A stretch of DNA of 64,000 nt, from NCBI RefSeq assembly GCF_016859285.1, contig NC_053402.1, forward strand, positions 3,434,503 through 3,498,502, read 5' to 3'. Positions 1 through 12,264 of this stretch are shown here, piece by piece (positions within the stretch are counted from its first letter, which is position 1; each line of letters opens with the position of its first letter). Under the pieces are notes generated by a model, which ran no database searches, had not been told where the DNA came from, and was given only the letters and a program-made list of their open reading frames with translations. This stretch comes from Xiphias gladius. Lineage: Eukaryota > Chordata > Actinopteri > Istiophoriformes > Xiphiidae. Both the position numbers and the translations under genes were made by a program.

Positions 1-1330
1 TCACTGTAAAAAGTGGTGAACTTTTTATTTTTCATCCTAATATTTGGTTTCAGAGGTGGCGATAGCTCTCTCTCTTTCTCTCTTCTCTCTCCCTCCTGAA
101 GTTGTCCAAGGTGCTGGAGCCTGTTTTTGCAGGGGCTGGGAGTCCCGATGTGTGTGAGGGTTAGACTGAAGGGCCATTAGTAGAACAATGGGATACGTTC
201 TTTCAGTTTGATGGCTCGGACACTATGGCTTCTTTGTCTACATAAACCAGTTAAAGCTGCAGGTGTCAAAACATTTTCATGTTGTTAGCATAAAGATCTA
301 AACTCCACACTGCTGGCTGAGACATCCATCAGATCCCCATTTTACAATCATGTCCTGTGACAAAATAAACAATTAATAAAGGTTAATGACAACAGCTGTA
401 CTGTGTGATGCAGAAAACCTCGCAGAAAAGTTATGAGTCTGCATCAAGGCACATCCCCTCAGATCAGAGGAAAGCTGGATCTCTGCTGTGAAAACTAAGT
501 CGGTTTAAGCTATGGATAATGTGAAATAATTTCTACAACCACCTCCCGGCCTTCCCTTTACAGGCTGCACTTAACATTTCCAAGACAAGAGAACCTACAG
601 GTGTGAATGGATGTCTCTTTTTCTCTGATAGTTCCAAGGTGCACTGGCGGTTTTTTATCATGAATATACAATTTAAAATATTTCCCTCACTTTTAAGCCA
701 CATTATGGGAAGCCGAGTAAACCATGTATTTAGGAAATTTAAAAGTAAGCAGTTAACCACAGTCTGGACCAATCTGAGCAATGCAACAGCATAATAATAT
801 AATGCAACCCAGTCAAAAACAATTAAATGGTAAAATCTGTACAATGTTCACTGACAATGTATTTGTTTTCAGAAAAATTATCTAATCTTGTGGTAGCGTA
901 CAATATCCACTTCTAGTCTCAACACCACTTAATAAACAGTTTTTGACCAGTCCAAATTGTGTGACTACTTTGGCAAAGACCATGGACTTTTGAGTTATGT
1001 ATTATTTACTATTTATTACAAGCCATTTGACTGATAGAGCATGGTGTACTTAATTAAAACCTAGGACGTCCCTCAGTTTTCCATGTAAATATTGTAGATC
1101 TTTGACCTTTTAACAGGTCCCATCTCCCTTTCATTTGAAAAAAATTGGGTGTATTGAACTGTCAACATTTTGGCAGCTTTCATATATTAGGAAGCCCATT
1201 GTTTAAAGAAACAATGTTAAGACTCGAATCGCAAACATGTGTCTAACCACTTGACCCAGTGATTTTATCTGTGACAGCAAATGTATCTGTTGGAAAAATT
1301 CTTACCCTTTATGCTCATGACTGTGTAATC
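1..1330. other. Intergenic, no gene seen
   Basis: There is a short CT-rich tract near 66-97 and AT-rich DNA after it. The short open frames here have no recognisable domain and no splice or promoter context. The left edge of the retroviral LTR is not defined, so some of the right end of this stretch may belong to it. Confidence 0.5.
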
Positions 1331-1701
1331 ACCTCGTATTGACCTTGTATTATTACTTGTGTGAGTATCTGTACAACTCTCTCGTGACAACAGAGGCTGC
1401 GCCCAGGGGAGGAGGTGAATACCAGAGAGGAACAGGGCACTCTTGTTCCTCTCCTCAAGGCCATCTCACTTGTCTGTATGATAAGCAAAGAACTATCTTT
1501 ACCATGTGTGTGATATATGTCAGCGAGAATGCAAGTCTCTGCACATCTGGCATTATAAAATTCTCATGTGAACTCTGTATTTTTGAACATTTGCACTGCA
1601 GACTCTCTGTGTGTAACTTGTTCCCTTGCTGCAAGAATGAACAACCTACTCTTATGAATTTCAGACGGTGTTCCTGAGTTTGTTTTAGAATTTTTCTATC
1701 A
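1330..1701 (+). repeat. 5' LTR of the endogenous retrovirus (left edge unsure)
   Basis: The right edge is inferred from the dinucleotide CA at 1700-1701, three bases before the primer binding site. A TATAAAA-like box lies near 1554. No canonical AATAAA was seen. Without a partner LTR the left boundary cannot be read, so the start is only an estimate. Confidence 0.5.
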
Positions 1702-1704
1702 ACT

Positions 1705-1722
1705 TGGTCCTTCGAGCCGGAT
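1705..1722 (+). other. Retroviral primer binding site for tRNA-Tyr
   Basis: The 18 bases start with TGG and are the exact complement of the 3' end of vertebrate tRNA-Tyr: CCA, discriminator A, acceptor strand TCGAAGG and T-stem CCGGC. It sits three bases after the LTR CA, as expected for a minus-strand primer site. The tRNA match is from my knowledge of tRNA-Tyr, not a search. Confidence 0.85.
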
Positions 1723-2096
1723 CTCAACAGCCCCTCCACTGTCCAGACCAACAGGACCTGAGAACCGTGCACGGGGGAGTCTGGGACTCCTGAGTAAAAA
1801 GACCTCCAGTACAGAGTTTTGCTGTTAAAAAGAGGCCAGGGCCTGCTGGACTATGGGGGGTTGATGAGATCCATGAACAGTGATACCAAGATGTCTGATT
1901 CATAAGGTAGCATTTTAAAATAAGATCAGGGATCTTAAAAATATCCCTGATATCAGGGATCTCCCCAGGGGTTCGAGTCCCCTGGTGACAAAAGAGAGGT
2001 CTGAGGCCGGTAAAAGGGTTGAGCAGGACCAATAGTCCATAGTCTATGTGAGAAGACTACAGAAATAAATAACTCCGTGTGCATGTTAAAAATAGA

Positions 2097-2124
2097 GAGA
2101 AAAATAAATAAATAAATAAATAAT
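2097..2124. repeat. (AAAT)n microsatellite
   Basis: Several AAAT units lie in the untranslated leader between the primer site and gag. Confidence 0.85.
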
Positions 2125-2356
2125 TTAAAAGAAAATTTAAAATAATTCAGGGAACTATAATTAGTAAACTAGGTTTACTAAAAGTATTTTTCCGAAAATG
2201 TGATGTCTTGATGAGTAACAGAGAGGGGAAACCTCACGATGTCAACAAACTCTCTGGCCGTGGAAACCTGAAGGTGATAACTAAAGTGGCGCTCATCAAA
2301 TAGGACCAGTTGCTCCGGTGAACTCCATACAAACTGGTTGGCCACAAGTAAAAAAA

Positions 2357-3272
2357 ATGGGGAATTGCAGTAGTTGTTGTTCTAAAAAGAACAGTGACAA
2401 TCTCACTGGAGATGCAAAATTAATGTTCAACAGGCATCAGGATAACATAAAATTCTTAAGAAAATGGGAAAAGAAAGATGGGTTTTCAGGAAAGTTAGTA
2501 ACAAGCGACTGTCAAGAGTTGGTAAAGGAAATAGAAGAAAAAACAAGGGGAGAGCCTAAAAAGAGAAAATACGAAGGTCTTATGCAAGCAAGAAACTGGT
2601 TGGCAGAAGCAAGGAGAAGGCAAGGAGGGATAAAAAAGGGTAAAGAAGGTAGAAAGACGGAAACAAAGATGGAAGCAAGGACTGAAACAAAGACTGAAGT
2701 AATGGTCTTGACTGACTGAGAATATGACAATGTAGTAAGGAGAAGTCACAGACCAGACCCCCATTGGGGCCAATGCCAGGTCCTCCACCCTACCCAGAAC
2801 ATAGGCAGACATGGTCTGCAGAATATCCTGACTTAAGACAGTTAGAACAAACAAGTCCTCCAGTACCAGCACCCGTAGCTGCGCCCACAGTTACCCCATT
2901 AAAAATGAAGAGAGTGGATGAAGGATGAAATTTAAGATCAGGAAACACAGGGTCTGTCTGGAAACTTTTAAATACGTTTGGCAAGTGTTCTAGAACGTTG
3001 CAAACACGCTGAAAGTCATTTAAAAAAAATAATAATAATAAGAGAAAGTGTTCACTGCTGAGGAAGGAGAGACTGTGTATTTTCAAGCAGAATGGGGCAG
3101 GGGGCGTGGCCGGAGGGGAGGAGCTGGTGGGTGGGGAAGAGGACGTGGTCGACCACAAGGTGACGGGGACACCTGTTACGTCTGTGGTAAGCAGGGCCAT
3201 TGGGCTGCAAAGAAAGAAAAGACTGACTTCGAGGAGGGAGAGGAAATAGCGACGACTGGACAGCATGACTAG
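2357..3272 (+). pseudogene. gag remnant (matrix N-terminus, PPPY motif, nucleocapsid)
   Basis: The reading frame from 2357 begins MGNCSSCC, which fits an N-myristoylated Gag with nearby cysteines; the upstream in-frame ATG at 2318 is less likely. The frame stops at 2719 after a Lys/Glu-rich region. A late-domain motif PPPY follows at 2782-2793 in another frame. Nearly all of capsid is absent between about 2930 and 3040. A Gly/Arg-rich stretch and one zinc knuckle (C-X2-C-X4-H, 3174-3215) mark nucleocapsid; the last cysteine of the knuckle is replaced by lysine. Frameshifts and stops make it non-coding. Confidence 0.8.
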
Positions 3273-3399
3273 AATAAGGTCAGACAAAACTTACATCACG
3301 TACAGAATCAGAAAGCACAGGGAAAGACAGTGAAGTGCTGAGCTTACAACATATTGATATAATGTTAAATCATGAAATAATACCATAAGTTACTCTGAT

Positions 3400-3670
3400 G
3401 ATTGGGAAAAATGAAGTAACATTTTTACGTGACGCCGGAGCCTCACGTACTGTAGTACATCCCGATGACGTACCAGACATAGTTAGATCCTCAGACGTAA
3501 TCTATCACAGACAACACCAGTAATGGATCCTTGCTAGAAGCTATTCAGTTGACCAGTAAACTAACAATAGGCAAATGTGCAGCGCACACACGCCACACTG
3601 ACTCAGTTTCCAAAGGAAATCAAAAAGCAGATGAGGAAGCTAGACTCACATAGATTTGCTCGCTGTAAGC
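3400..3670 (+). pseudogene. pro/pol fragment: protease motif and RNase H tail
   Basis: An aspartic protease active-site motif reads DAGA at 3431-3442, in the context FLRDAGAS, where retroviral proteases usually have DTGA. About 150 bases later the frame resembles the end of RNase H (SKGNQKADEEA near 3606-3640). The whole reverse transcriptase (normally well over 1 kb) is missing between them, so this is an internal deletion. Confidence 0.7.
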
Positions 3671-3779
3671 ACAGAGAAAGTCACACATATAGACCATGAT
3701 ATCTTGATAGACATGCAGAAAACATTACGTAAAATAGAGCAGCACGTGGCAAAAGAAAGGAGCAAAACAAAATGGCAAC

Positions 3780-4520
3780 GGCATCTATGAATAACCATAA
3801 AGGCAAACCACTCCTTCTACGTAATTTGTTCAGATATACTGCATTATTGAGCCATTGATGATGTCATGTCTCAACAGGAGGGATGGTACATGCCATAGAG
3901 CAAACATTCACAACATATGGATTTACAAAGTACTCTAAAAATTTTTGTTCAATGTGTGAAATCTGTATGAAACATAATCCACATGGTAAACTAAGACCTA
4001 GAAGAGGACGGTTTCCGAAACCTGAGTATCCATTCCAACACATTTGTATGAATTTCACTGAACTTAATAAATGTCAAGGAAAGAAATACTGCCTGGTAAT
4101 AATTGATATACACACGAAATGGGTAGAAATATTTCCCTGCGCACACCCAGACGCACTAATAGATGCAAAAGCCTTGTTTAAAGAAATAATACTGTGATTT
4201 GGAATTCCAGAAATAATTTATAGCGATAATGGAACATATTTTGTCAATAATGTCATCACTCTGATAGCCAAGAATCTAAATATATAACTGAAGAATCATT
4301 GTGCATACCACCCCCAATCAGCAGGCTTGGTAGAATGATTTAATGGAACTATTAAGTCCAAACTGAGAAAAACTATGAAGGAACTATGGTTTTATTGTTT
4401 ATTGTTTTCTAGTAATGTTGAATATACATGTGACACCAACAAGCACAGGTGTTACACCATTTGAAATGGTGTATGGGAGACCCTATGTCATCCCACAGTT
4501 GAAACCATTCACTTGAACTG
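3780..4520 (+). pseudogene. Retroviral integrase (pol C-terminus), broken
   Basis: The region shows the zinc-binding CXXC (CSMCEIC near 3950-3970) after an HH-like segment, then the catalytic core. The first Asp is in LVIIDIHTKW, the second in IYSDNGTYF after a stop at 4195-4197, and the Glu in the SAGLVE segment near 4320-4336, also followed by a stop. The longest intact frame is 3883-4197 (104 aa). Downstream, a frame resembling the C-terminal TGVTPFEMVYGRP motif is shifted. Several stops and frame changes show old decay. Confidence 0.85.
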
Positions 4521-4856
4521 ATGAAGCAGCAGAAGAGACCTTAGCTAATTAGATGAAAAAGAAAATTTTGACTACCAAAAGTGTTCAATCTGCTAACTCT
4601 TTTCCAACACAGGAGCTTGAACAACCAAAATCTACCGTTGTTCCAGGAGACTGGGTGGTCGTCAAAGTCATTAAAAAAAAAAGAAAAAAAAAAGGTGGGA
4701 GGGACCATTCCAGGTCCTCCTGAACATGCAAACAGCAGTAAAAATCGCAGAAAGAAGCTCCTGGATCCATCTCTCACACTGCAAAAAGGTGCACAAATTG
4801 TCACTGATGGAGTCTACAACTGAGTAACCTGAGCCCGTGAGCCGACATCTCTGTGG

Positions 4857-6690
4857 TAGAAGTCTGATGAAAAAGAAAGTGACATCAACAGGAGTGCTCT
4901 TTGACGCAGGGGGTGATAGACAGTAGGTGCACCCACTTGCAAGAGTCAGTGAAAAAACCAACATCACCCAGAGATATTAGAGGTATACGGGCAAAGGTGA
5001 ATCTGACAGAGATCCGCCGGTTAAAAACAACTGACGACATGGATAAGCCACGACCATGGCATCCGTTTTTCTGTGGCCTCAGAGGTACCATCTGTTGCTT
5101 ATTCTCTTTAACACTTATCATTGTGTTCCCTATTATATGTCATGAGTTACAGGGAAACAAGCTCCAACATCCTCTCAATGAGATAACCACATCCACAAAC
5201 AGATCTCGCCGGAGAAGTGATCAAAGTGGGAAAAAGGTAATTGAAAAGTGGTAAGACAGCACTGACACTAATCTTCACTGAAGGACATTATAGTGTGGCA
5301 AGGTCGCTCTAGAAAGGACAAACCCCAGTAGATTGCAAAGAAGGTGATTGTAATCCGTTACTGTTAACTCTCAAAGATCCACAAATGAGTTATAGCGGGT
5401 TAGCCCATGAGTCAGGCACCGACCCGATTGGCCAGTTCATTATACGAGTAAATAAAAAGCAGGAAAACATCTTGAATCTGAATAATACTAGCTCCACTAT
5501 TATTCCAGACCATCCATAGAGAGGCCCTATTGTTACTTATTCAGATCTTACTAATGTAACCATAATGGGTAAAGTAGCTATTGAAACAGGGTTTATTGAT
5601 ACAAATGAATGGCTTCGATGGTTAATTTATACGGCACAAAATAATAGACCAAACACAACCAATTGTCTAGCATGTGCAGCGGCCAGGCCTGGGTTGGGCA
5701 CAGTTCCATTTCCTCTGAGTCAACACAATTATCCAAATGGATTCCAATGTGTCCTCAAACTGTTCAACTCCCCTAATCCTCCCGCAAATTGTACCACCTT
5801 GCACTACCTGTTCCCTCTGACTGCAGTAACCCGGCCACCCTATTTCAGCCCCTATGCAGGAAATTACATCGAGCATCGAGTGAAACGGATCGGAGCACGA
5901 TGTGGGAGAGCTGTTGTGGTGCAACGTTACGCTGTCAACTAACAGCATAGGCATTCAGGACGACTGGTTAAAAAATCAGTCCACTCCTCGCGCTGATGTG
6001 TGGTGGTTCTGTGGAGGAAGGACACTCAGATCCACGTTACCTCATGACTGGAGGGGGAAATGTGCTCTAATCCAACTCGTCATGCCGTTTTATGTATTGC
6101 ATCTGACTAATCCTGTTGGTTCAAGAAAAATGTTCGAATCACGTAGAGCAAAACGCACAGCAACTTCTCCTCTTGGTTCATTTGATTCACCGACGAGATC
6201 GGTGTACCCCCGTAGGGTACCTGACGAATACAAACCTCACAACCAAGTTATCGTGGGATTTGAATCATTATTCCTCTGGTGTGCTACGACCAATAAAAAT
6301 GTAGATTGGATAAATTACATTTATTATAACCAACAACGGTTCGTGTACTACATACGACATGGGTTTAAAGGTATAAGGGAGCAATTAGAGAAAACTAGCT
6401 TAATGGCATGGCAGAACAGAATAGTCCTAGATATGCTCTGAGCTGAAAAAGGAGGTGTTTGCAAAATGTTTGGTGATATGTGCTGTACCTTTATTCCAAA
6501 CTACACAGCCCCTAATGGAAGCATTACTAGAGCCATCCAGGGTTTGACAGCTCTCTCAGAGGAGCTGGCAGAAAATTTAGGTGTGGACAACCCCTTTACC
6601 AGAATGATGGAGAATTGGTTTGGGAGGTTGAGTGCATGAATCTCTTCTTTTCTAGTTTCTATTGCAGTTGCAGCAGCCCTCCTCTCTGTC
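4857..6690 (+). pseudogene. env remnant: leader, surface and transmembrane parts
   Basis: A leader frame (4901-5254) carries a hydrophobic segment (CCLFSLTLIIVFPIIC). A surface-like frame (5565-5942) contains an NCLACAAARP segment, and a third frame (5902-6441) holds a furin-type site RRAKR at 6142-6156. After an in-frame stop at 6439-6441 the transmembrane part continues with CX6CC (CKMFGDMCC near 6460-6487), typical of gamma-type envelope proteins, and a hydrophobic anchor near 6640-6690 after another stop at 6637. The three frames differ, so at least two frameshifts are present. The layout resembles env genes of fish epsilon/gamma-like retroviruses. Confidence 0.85.
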
Positions 6691-7310
6691 TGAGAGGAGG
6701 GAAGAACACTCAGTGTCTGCATTTACTGTAGGCAAAGCCCACACGCTCTTTGAACCTTGCTGGTTCATGTTATGCAGGGTGTCTCTGCAGAGAGAGACCA
6801 TGGCATCACACAGTATATTGTTTTCTCTCCATTAGTAGTTTTCATTTTAACCTCAATGTACAATGCATCCATTGCTTCCTTCATTCTATTCAAAATTACA
6901 TCTACACCAGATTGGTGGAGGTCTTCCGATCTAGCCATGGCAAGTAGCCTTATAGCAGCCAGTTTAGACCTGTATTTTGGATTTATATTTCCAAAGGGTG
7001 AAGTACACCATTAACAACTTATTTTTTGATGCAAAGGTTCCTAGTGTATTACAGGTCTCTGTTTCATCTACGTGCAGAACAATCTGCAATGCATTCGGTT
7101 TCTCTGAAAATAAGAGATGCAATTTTGCAGAGCACTATCAACAAGGTCATGAAAAAACCTTCCCTGCACCTCTTGGATCCCTTTTCCCCCATAGACAAGA
7201 CCCTTGTATGTGATAGGAAGTGTTCTAGTCTTTTGACTAATGGTACATAATGAAATGATTTGTGTTTGATGAGAAAGTCTCCACATTTTTTCCTGCATAT
7301 GTTTCAAGCA
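6685..7310 (-). pseudogene. Fragment of multi-copy teleost transposon-like protein
   Basis: Read on the minus strand, 7310 to about 6690 encodes a continuous product with one frameshift near 6995. Key segments are LHVDETETCNTLG, NINPKYRSKLAAIRLLAMA and, at the end, FKERVGFAYSKCRH. I recognise this pattern from many uncharacterised multi-copy proteins in fish genomes, probably carried by an unnamed mobile element; I know no function. The fragment stops in the Cys/His-rich end exactly where the env anchor begins, so one of the two elements was cut by the other. Confidence 0.55.
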
Positions 7311-7319
7311 ATTTGAATT

Positions 7320-8320
7320 TTCTTTTTTTATTTACTAACTAACAATATTTGTCAGAAGATTTCCTTCCTTAAATGATCCCAATACAAACAACTTGTGACA
7401 AGCTTGTGTAATTTACATAATCCCCTCTAGCGTGGATCTGTACATGATCACGATGCTGCCCGACTGACACCTGCTGGGTCTTTGGTGGTGATGAGTGACT
7501 CGGTGTCATAGACAGATCTGATTCACCAAAAGTTGATAGGCTGGATTCTGGAAAGACATCCACGGTTGGTCACTATACTAACTTTTGTGTTCTTAGATGT
7601 GCTACTGTGCTAAATATTACTTTTAAATCGTAGTATTTTCTCTATTCATTCTCTTTTGTAGTTTGCTCAATTTAAAGAGAATAGCACCAGGGAATACTGA
7701 CTGAACTTTTCCTGTAGTGGAAAGGAGATTAAATGATTAATGACTTAAGTAACAAAGAAAACATGTCTTACACAAACATTGTTCATTCCTAAGATTCCCA
7801 GCTCCCTCGTGATAAGCAAATCTCACCTCCCATCCTCCCTCCAATCATTCTTCTCCGTTCCCCTTCCTCTTCACTGCTCCCCCTTCCCTGGATCCATTTG
7901 TGCTAATTTGTATTTCAGCAACATTTACACATGTGCAACTTAATAAAATTAATGCAAGTATAAGACACAGAAAAAAACAAAGCTACATCTTTACGCAGAT
8001 GTGGAGAGTGTGTGTTGTTGCACATGTACACAGGCAGCAATCTGTCAGTTAGGGTGTAACTTTATTAATTTATGCAATATTTCATTTCTAGCTTTTCAGT
8101 CATCTACATCCATGCCTAATTAGAAAAAAATATCATATACAGTACATTGAAATGCAGTGCTAGAGTTAGAAAAAGATAATTGAGAAAACAGTCGCAATTT
8201 TGAGAAAAAGAAGTCATATTTACAAGCAAGAAATTGTAATGTAAAAAAAGTAAAAATTCATAATATTGAGAAAAAGATAATTACAAAGTCAGCCTACTAT
8301 CACTTTAAGAACACATCAAG
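7320..8320. other. Intergenic, no gene seen
   Basis: AT-rich sequence without recognisable coding potential. Near 8170-8280 a GAGAAAAAG-like motif recurs several times, a loose low-complexity repeat. Confidence 0.5.
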
Positions 8321-8321
8321 G

Positions 8322-8912
8322 ATTAAATGAATAAAGGTCTCAGCGGAATATCACTCCAGTTCTCCGATCTTTACACTGGCTTTTTTTCTGTCAAAGAATT
8401 GATTTCAAAATACTGCTGATGTTTTATAGGGCACTGGAATGATTAAGGGCCAAAATACATTTATGATCTGCTGCTATGTTATGAACCATCCGGACCCCTC
8501 AGGTCATCTGGGACAGGTCTGCTTTCTGTCCCCAGACTCAAAACTAAACATATAGAAGCAGCATTCAGTTTTTATGCTGCATATATCTCGAACAAACTCA
8601 GACAGAACTGCAGGTCTACCGCAACTCTCAGTTCTTTTAAATCAAAGTGGAAGACCTTTGTGTTTGCCACTGCTTTTTATTAAGTCAAGTAATTAATAAT
8701 TTCTTACACTGCACTGTAAGTTTTGCTCTTGTATTTATTATTCATTTTCCATGAACTCTTTCTGATTTCTCTCAGCGCTTTTTAGTATTGTGTTATGTTG
8801 CTTTTAAATTTTGTCTTGATGCCCTTTATGTTTAATGCAAAGTCCTTTGAATTGCCTTGTTGTTGAAATGTGCTATACAAATAAACTTACCTTGCCTTGC
8901 CTTACTCTGTGG
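8322..8912 (+). mobile_element. L2-clade LINE 3' fragment
   Basis: The + strand decodes with minor breaks to the C-terminal tail of an L2-type LINE: LHWLPVCQRIDFKI-like near 8372-8405, YDLLLCYEPS near 8462-8492, RSSGTGLLSVP near 8500-8530 and SSFKSKWKTFVF near 8632-8664. It ends in CCTTGCCTTGCCTT repeats at about 8890-8905, a typical tail for fish elements of this group. It is 5' truncated, with only the last part of ORF2 left. Confidence 0.8.
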
Positions 8913-8914
8913 AC

Positions 8915-11900
8915 CAAGACCTTCCTAACAATCCACTTGTTGTTCTCCTTTTAATTACTTAAAAATGCTTCCTAAATTGACCCCCCTATTCCTTAAAAAA
9001 ATGTAGTCTTCCCCAATGACTCAATAAAGAGTACATAATTTAACGCCCTTTCTATCAATCAAAATGGTCTTTCTCCTCCCAGCGTATTATGATTGGTTTA
9101 CACTTTTCTAAGATGGCATTCTGTGTTGAGCCTCACTCGAGCAAACCCATTCAACTGGAAATAAATCCAAAAAAAAGAATCAAGGGGTCTCAAAATGCCA
9201 TTTCATTATGGCCTTAAGTACTTCCTCCCACCTTCATAAATTAGTGTAATATTTAAAATTTAATGTAACTGCACTACCCATAAAACTGCTCATTCTTTTA
9301 CATATAGTACATATAGTACAGTATTTTCTAGAGTTACTGGCTTCACAGCTAATTTCATATCAATCTCAGTGTGACTGCAATTATTAAAAGGCAATTGTAT
9401 GCAGTCAACTATGTTAATACATACATAAACAGACAAACATAGACAAAGCAATTAAATTAAAGTAAAGCAGAAAAAATGGAAAATTCGTGAATCAATAAAT
9501 GTAAAATTCCCTGACTGTATCACGAACTGCCATGAAACTGGGTTGTTTGAGAATTTAAGCTGTGTCATAGAATCTGAGCTGTTACACCTGCACCAGCAGG
9601 TCCACTCGGCTCCTTAGTGGATAGTCTGAATCTGGAAGTGACCAATCACCTCACAGGTCAATCAGGATCTTGTTTTTATCCAAATGTACACAAACCTGGC
9701 AAAAAGTCCATATAAAAACTTTTTTTTCTCTGTATTTTCTGTATTGAGTCTTTAAGGAGCAGCTACATGTTGGATGTTAAGTAAAACACAGAATACACAC
9801 AGTACACTGAGGACACTACAAGGACCATGTGCCAGAGCTGAGTTTAAAATGTTTCAGATCAGCCACCTGCAAGCCTGTGTGCAATTTGACCAACAACACA
9901 GTGATATTCTTGTCTGTTCACGGCAACACAGTTCTATTATACTGTAAATCAACTATAGAGCCAGTTTTCAAAAACCAAGTTTCAGAGTGAAACTCGCATC
10001 ATCCTCTAGCCTGTTACAATGACAAACACCAGTCCAGGTGTGTTCATCAAGAGTAGAAACACACTGATTTCTAATTTTTATGTGTATCAGTGATGCTGCT
10101 ATTTAAACCTGTTTAGTAGCCTGTGAGTGATGGTGCTCAGAGGAGACAGAATGATAAAACTTTTGCATGTGCCTGTGACCATAATCCAAGCCTTTCACCT
10201 AAAGGCGGGAACACATTAGGACTGTTGATTAGTAGGATTCCGAACTTAGGTCTTCAGATCCAGTTGCTGCCAGTCTTCTCATAAAGAATTTGTAAAACAT
10301 TTTTGATATTTTCTACCTCCAGAACTCCAGTGGTTACTGACCAGTCTTCAGTGTGTTGTCTGGTGCATTTATTCAGTTGTAAGGTTTATGCTCCTTCCTG
10401 ACTGTCAAAGACTAAAACATCTGTGCAAGTTGATGAAAATAATCTTCATGTGTGGTTAGTCCAGTCTTTCAGATAGTCTTCATGGGTGTTCCAAATTAAA
10501 CAGATTAAGGACACAGTAATAAGTGTATTTTTATCTGAAAATAGTGCAACAGATGAATAACTCCAATGAAATGGCGTCTTGAATTTATGGGACATGACTG
10601 CATTCCTTTTTGAACATCAGTCCAAATATTTGTTGAAATTGCTAACCCAAGATATTTTTTTTGAAACCTCTTTGTGGATGGAGCAGATGAAAGCAAATGA
10701 GGTGAAAATATTGAAATGAATATATATATATATATCATCAAGTTACTATACCTCCCTTCTTTGACAATAAGAAAGCACTGTCTGAGTTTTATAGGGATTG
10801 CAAAACTTTGTCTTTGCTAAATTAATTAATTGTTTTTCAACAGTGGAAAGAACTGTTAGAGAACAAAGACATCTAACTAATGCAACAGATTTATATCAGT
10901 GATGTTATAAGCTCAAGCTGTGTGCTTCAACCTGCCATACTACTCCACTCAGTCCTTATACAGAGCATACTGCAGACCTTTTGTCATTTTAAACGCCCAA
11001 ACCTCACACTGCTGAGTCATACCCACATAGCTATTTTATCTATATTTCAGTTCATTTCCAGCTACAGATCCATATGGGGAAAATCCTGGATGACTTTTAA
11101 AGGTGCTATGCTATAGGTAGTGTTTTGTTCTCACCACGGTAAGTAAGTTAGAGATATCCTGCTGATAAATGTAAAAGTCTCTGTCTGGCTGTCTTTCTGC
11201 CACCATCTGCCACAAATCGACAGACAGAGATTCCTCCATTTATTTTAACAATGCATTTGCTGTACGAGGGTAACCATGTTTTCTTTTGGAGTCAGACACA
11301 CCCCTCTGATGATGTCACTGATGATATCATCACAGGTCACACTCCACCTTGACCTTGAAAAGCCAGAGAAATATCTTTGAATTCCAGGCAGACCCTCAGT
11401 GCAAAAACAGTGTGTGAGATACAGTAGAGCTCATGGTCTCATTTATGTTAATATATCACACTTGGTATTGACTGATGCAAAGCAAAGCACCATTCATTTA
11501 TTCTCCAAAAGCACATAATTTTCCTCAATTCACTGGACATTAAGTCACTATGTGTAGGATTTTTACAGTAGTCCTGATCACTGATCTGTATACAAGCTCA
11601 CAATACCGTGGACGTATTAACCTGTTTGGGGGCCCCAGAGCCAAAACTTTCTGCCAGGCTCCTATTGGCCATAAACCAAGGCTGAACCTGGGACTTTAGG
11701 GGTCCCTGGAGGACTAGAGTTCCAGGGCAGTTGCCCACTTTGGCACATAATTGTCACAGTAGCTGTTTCAGTTTGATTTATTTGTGTTGCTCATTCTGCT
11801 CCTCCCTTCAGCCTATGCTTACTTTCCTCAGGCCTTTCTAAGGAACTATCTATCCTGCCATTCTTAACCTGTCCATCAGATGCCCTTGGACTTTCCGACC

Positions 11901-12260
11901 TTTCCTTTACACCTAAACTTCACTTACCAATACACCTGCCCTCATTTTTTTCCCCTTAGTTAGCAAACTAGCATACCAGCCCCTTTCCCCCAGTCATTTA
12001 CCAGGTCTGCATTGTTGCTATTGCCATCCAGCCACTGTTGTATCCTGTATCCTATTACCCATTCCCTGTTCCTGCCTTCCTGACCTCACACGTTATCAGC
12101 TACCTGTATTTAGACCAAAATTAATGTGCCCGCACCGAACTGTAGGTTAAGACATCAACAGCTGAGCCTCAGCGAAAGAGCATGGAGCTAGGGTATTTGT
12201 ATAACCAACAACCAAAAAAAAAAAGGATGAATAGCTGCTCAGTGAGAACCACACCAATGT
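8915..12260. other. Long intergenic stretch, no gene seen
   Basis: There is a short (TA)n run near 10720-10737. Nothing else here could be matched to a gene or a known element. Open frames are short and lack splice context. Confidence 0.45.
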
Positions 12261-12264
12261 AACT

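Larger units (their letters stand above)
1330..6695 (+). mobile_element. Degenerate class I endogenous retrovirus, no 3' LTR
   Basis: Retroviral parts occur in the right order on one strand: LTR-like region, primer binding site, gag start, zinc knuckle, protease motif, RNase H tail, integrase and env. Every gene is broken by stops and frameshifts. The capsid, reverse transcriptase and most of RNase H are missing, leaving only about 450 bases between the protease and integrase zinc-finger regions. The env CX6CC motif and simple gene order place it with gamma/epsilon-like fish retroviruses. No second copy of the 1.3-1.7 kb LTR sequence was seen downstream; the env region runs directly into an unrelated antisense repeat at about 6.69 kb. 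It cannot encode functional virus. Confidence 0.9.

Noticed and set aside
1339-1677. 112-aa open frame
   Set aside because: It lies in the LTR region and has no recognisable domain; retroviral LTRs often carry chance frames.
1971-1992. GGTTCGAGTCCC text resembling a tRNA T-arm
   Set aside because: No acceptor, D-arm or anticodon arm can be built around it, so it is not a tRNA gene.
6757-7250. Plus-strand frames of 74-85 aa right of env
   Set aside because: The minus strand carries a much better match to a repeat-encoded protein, so these are shadows.
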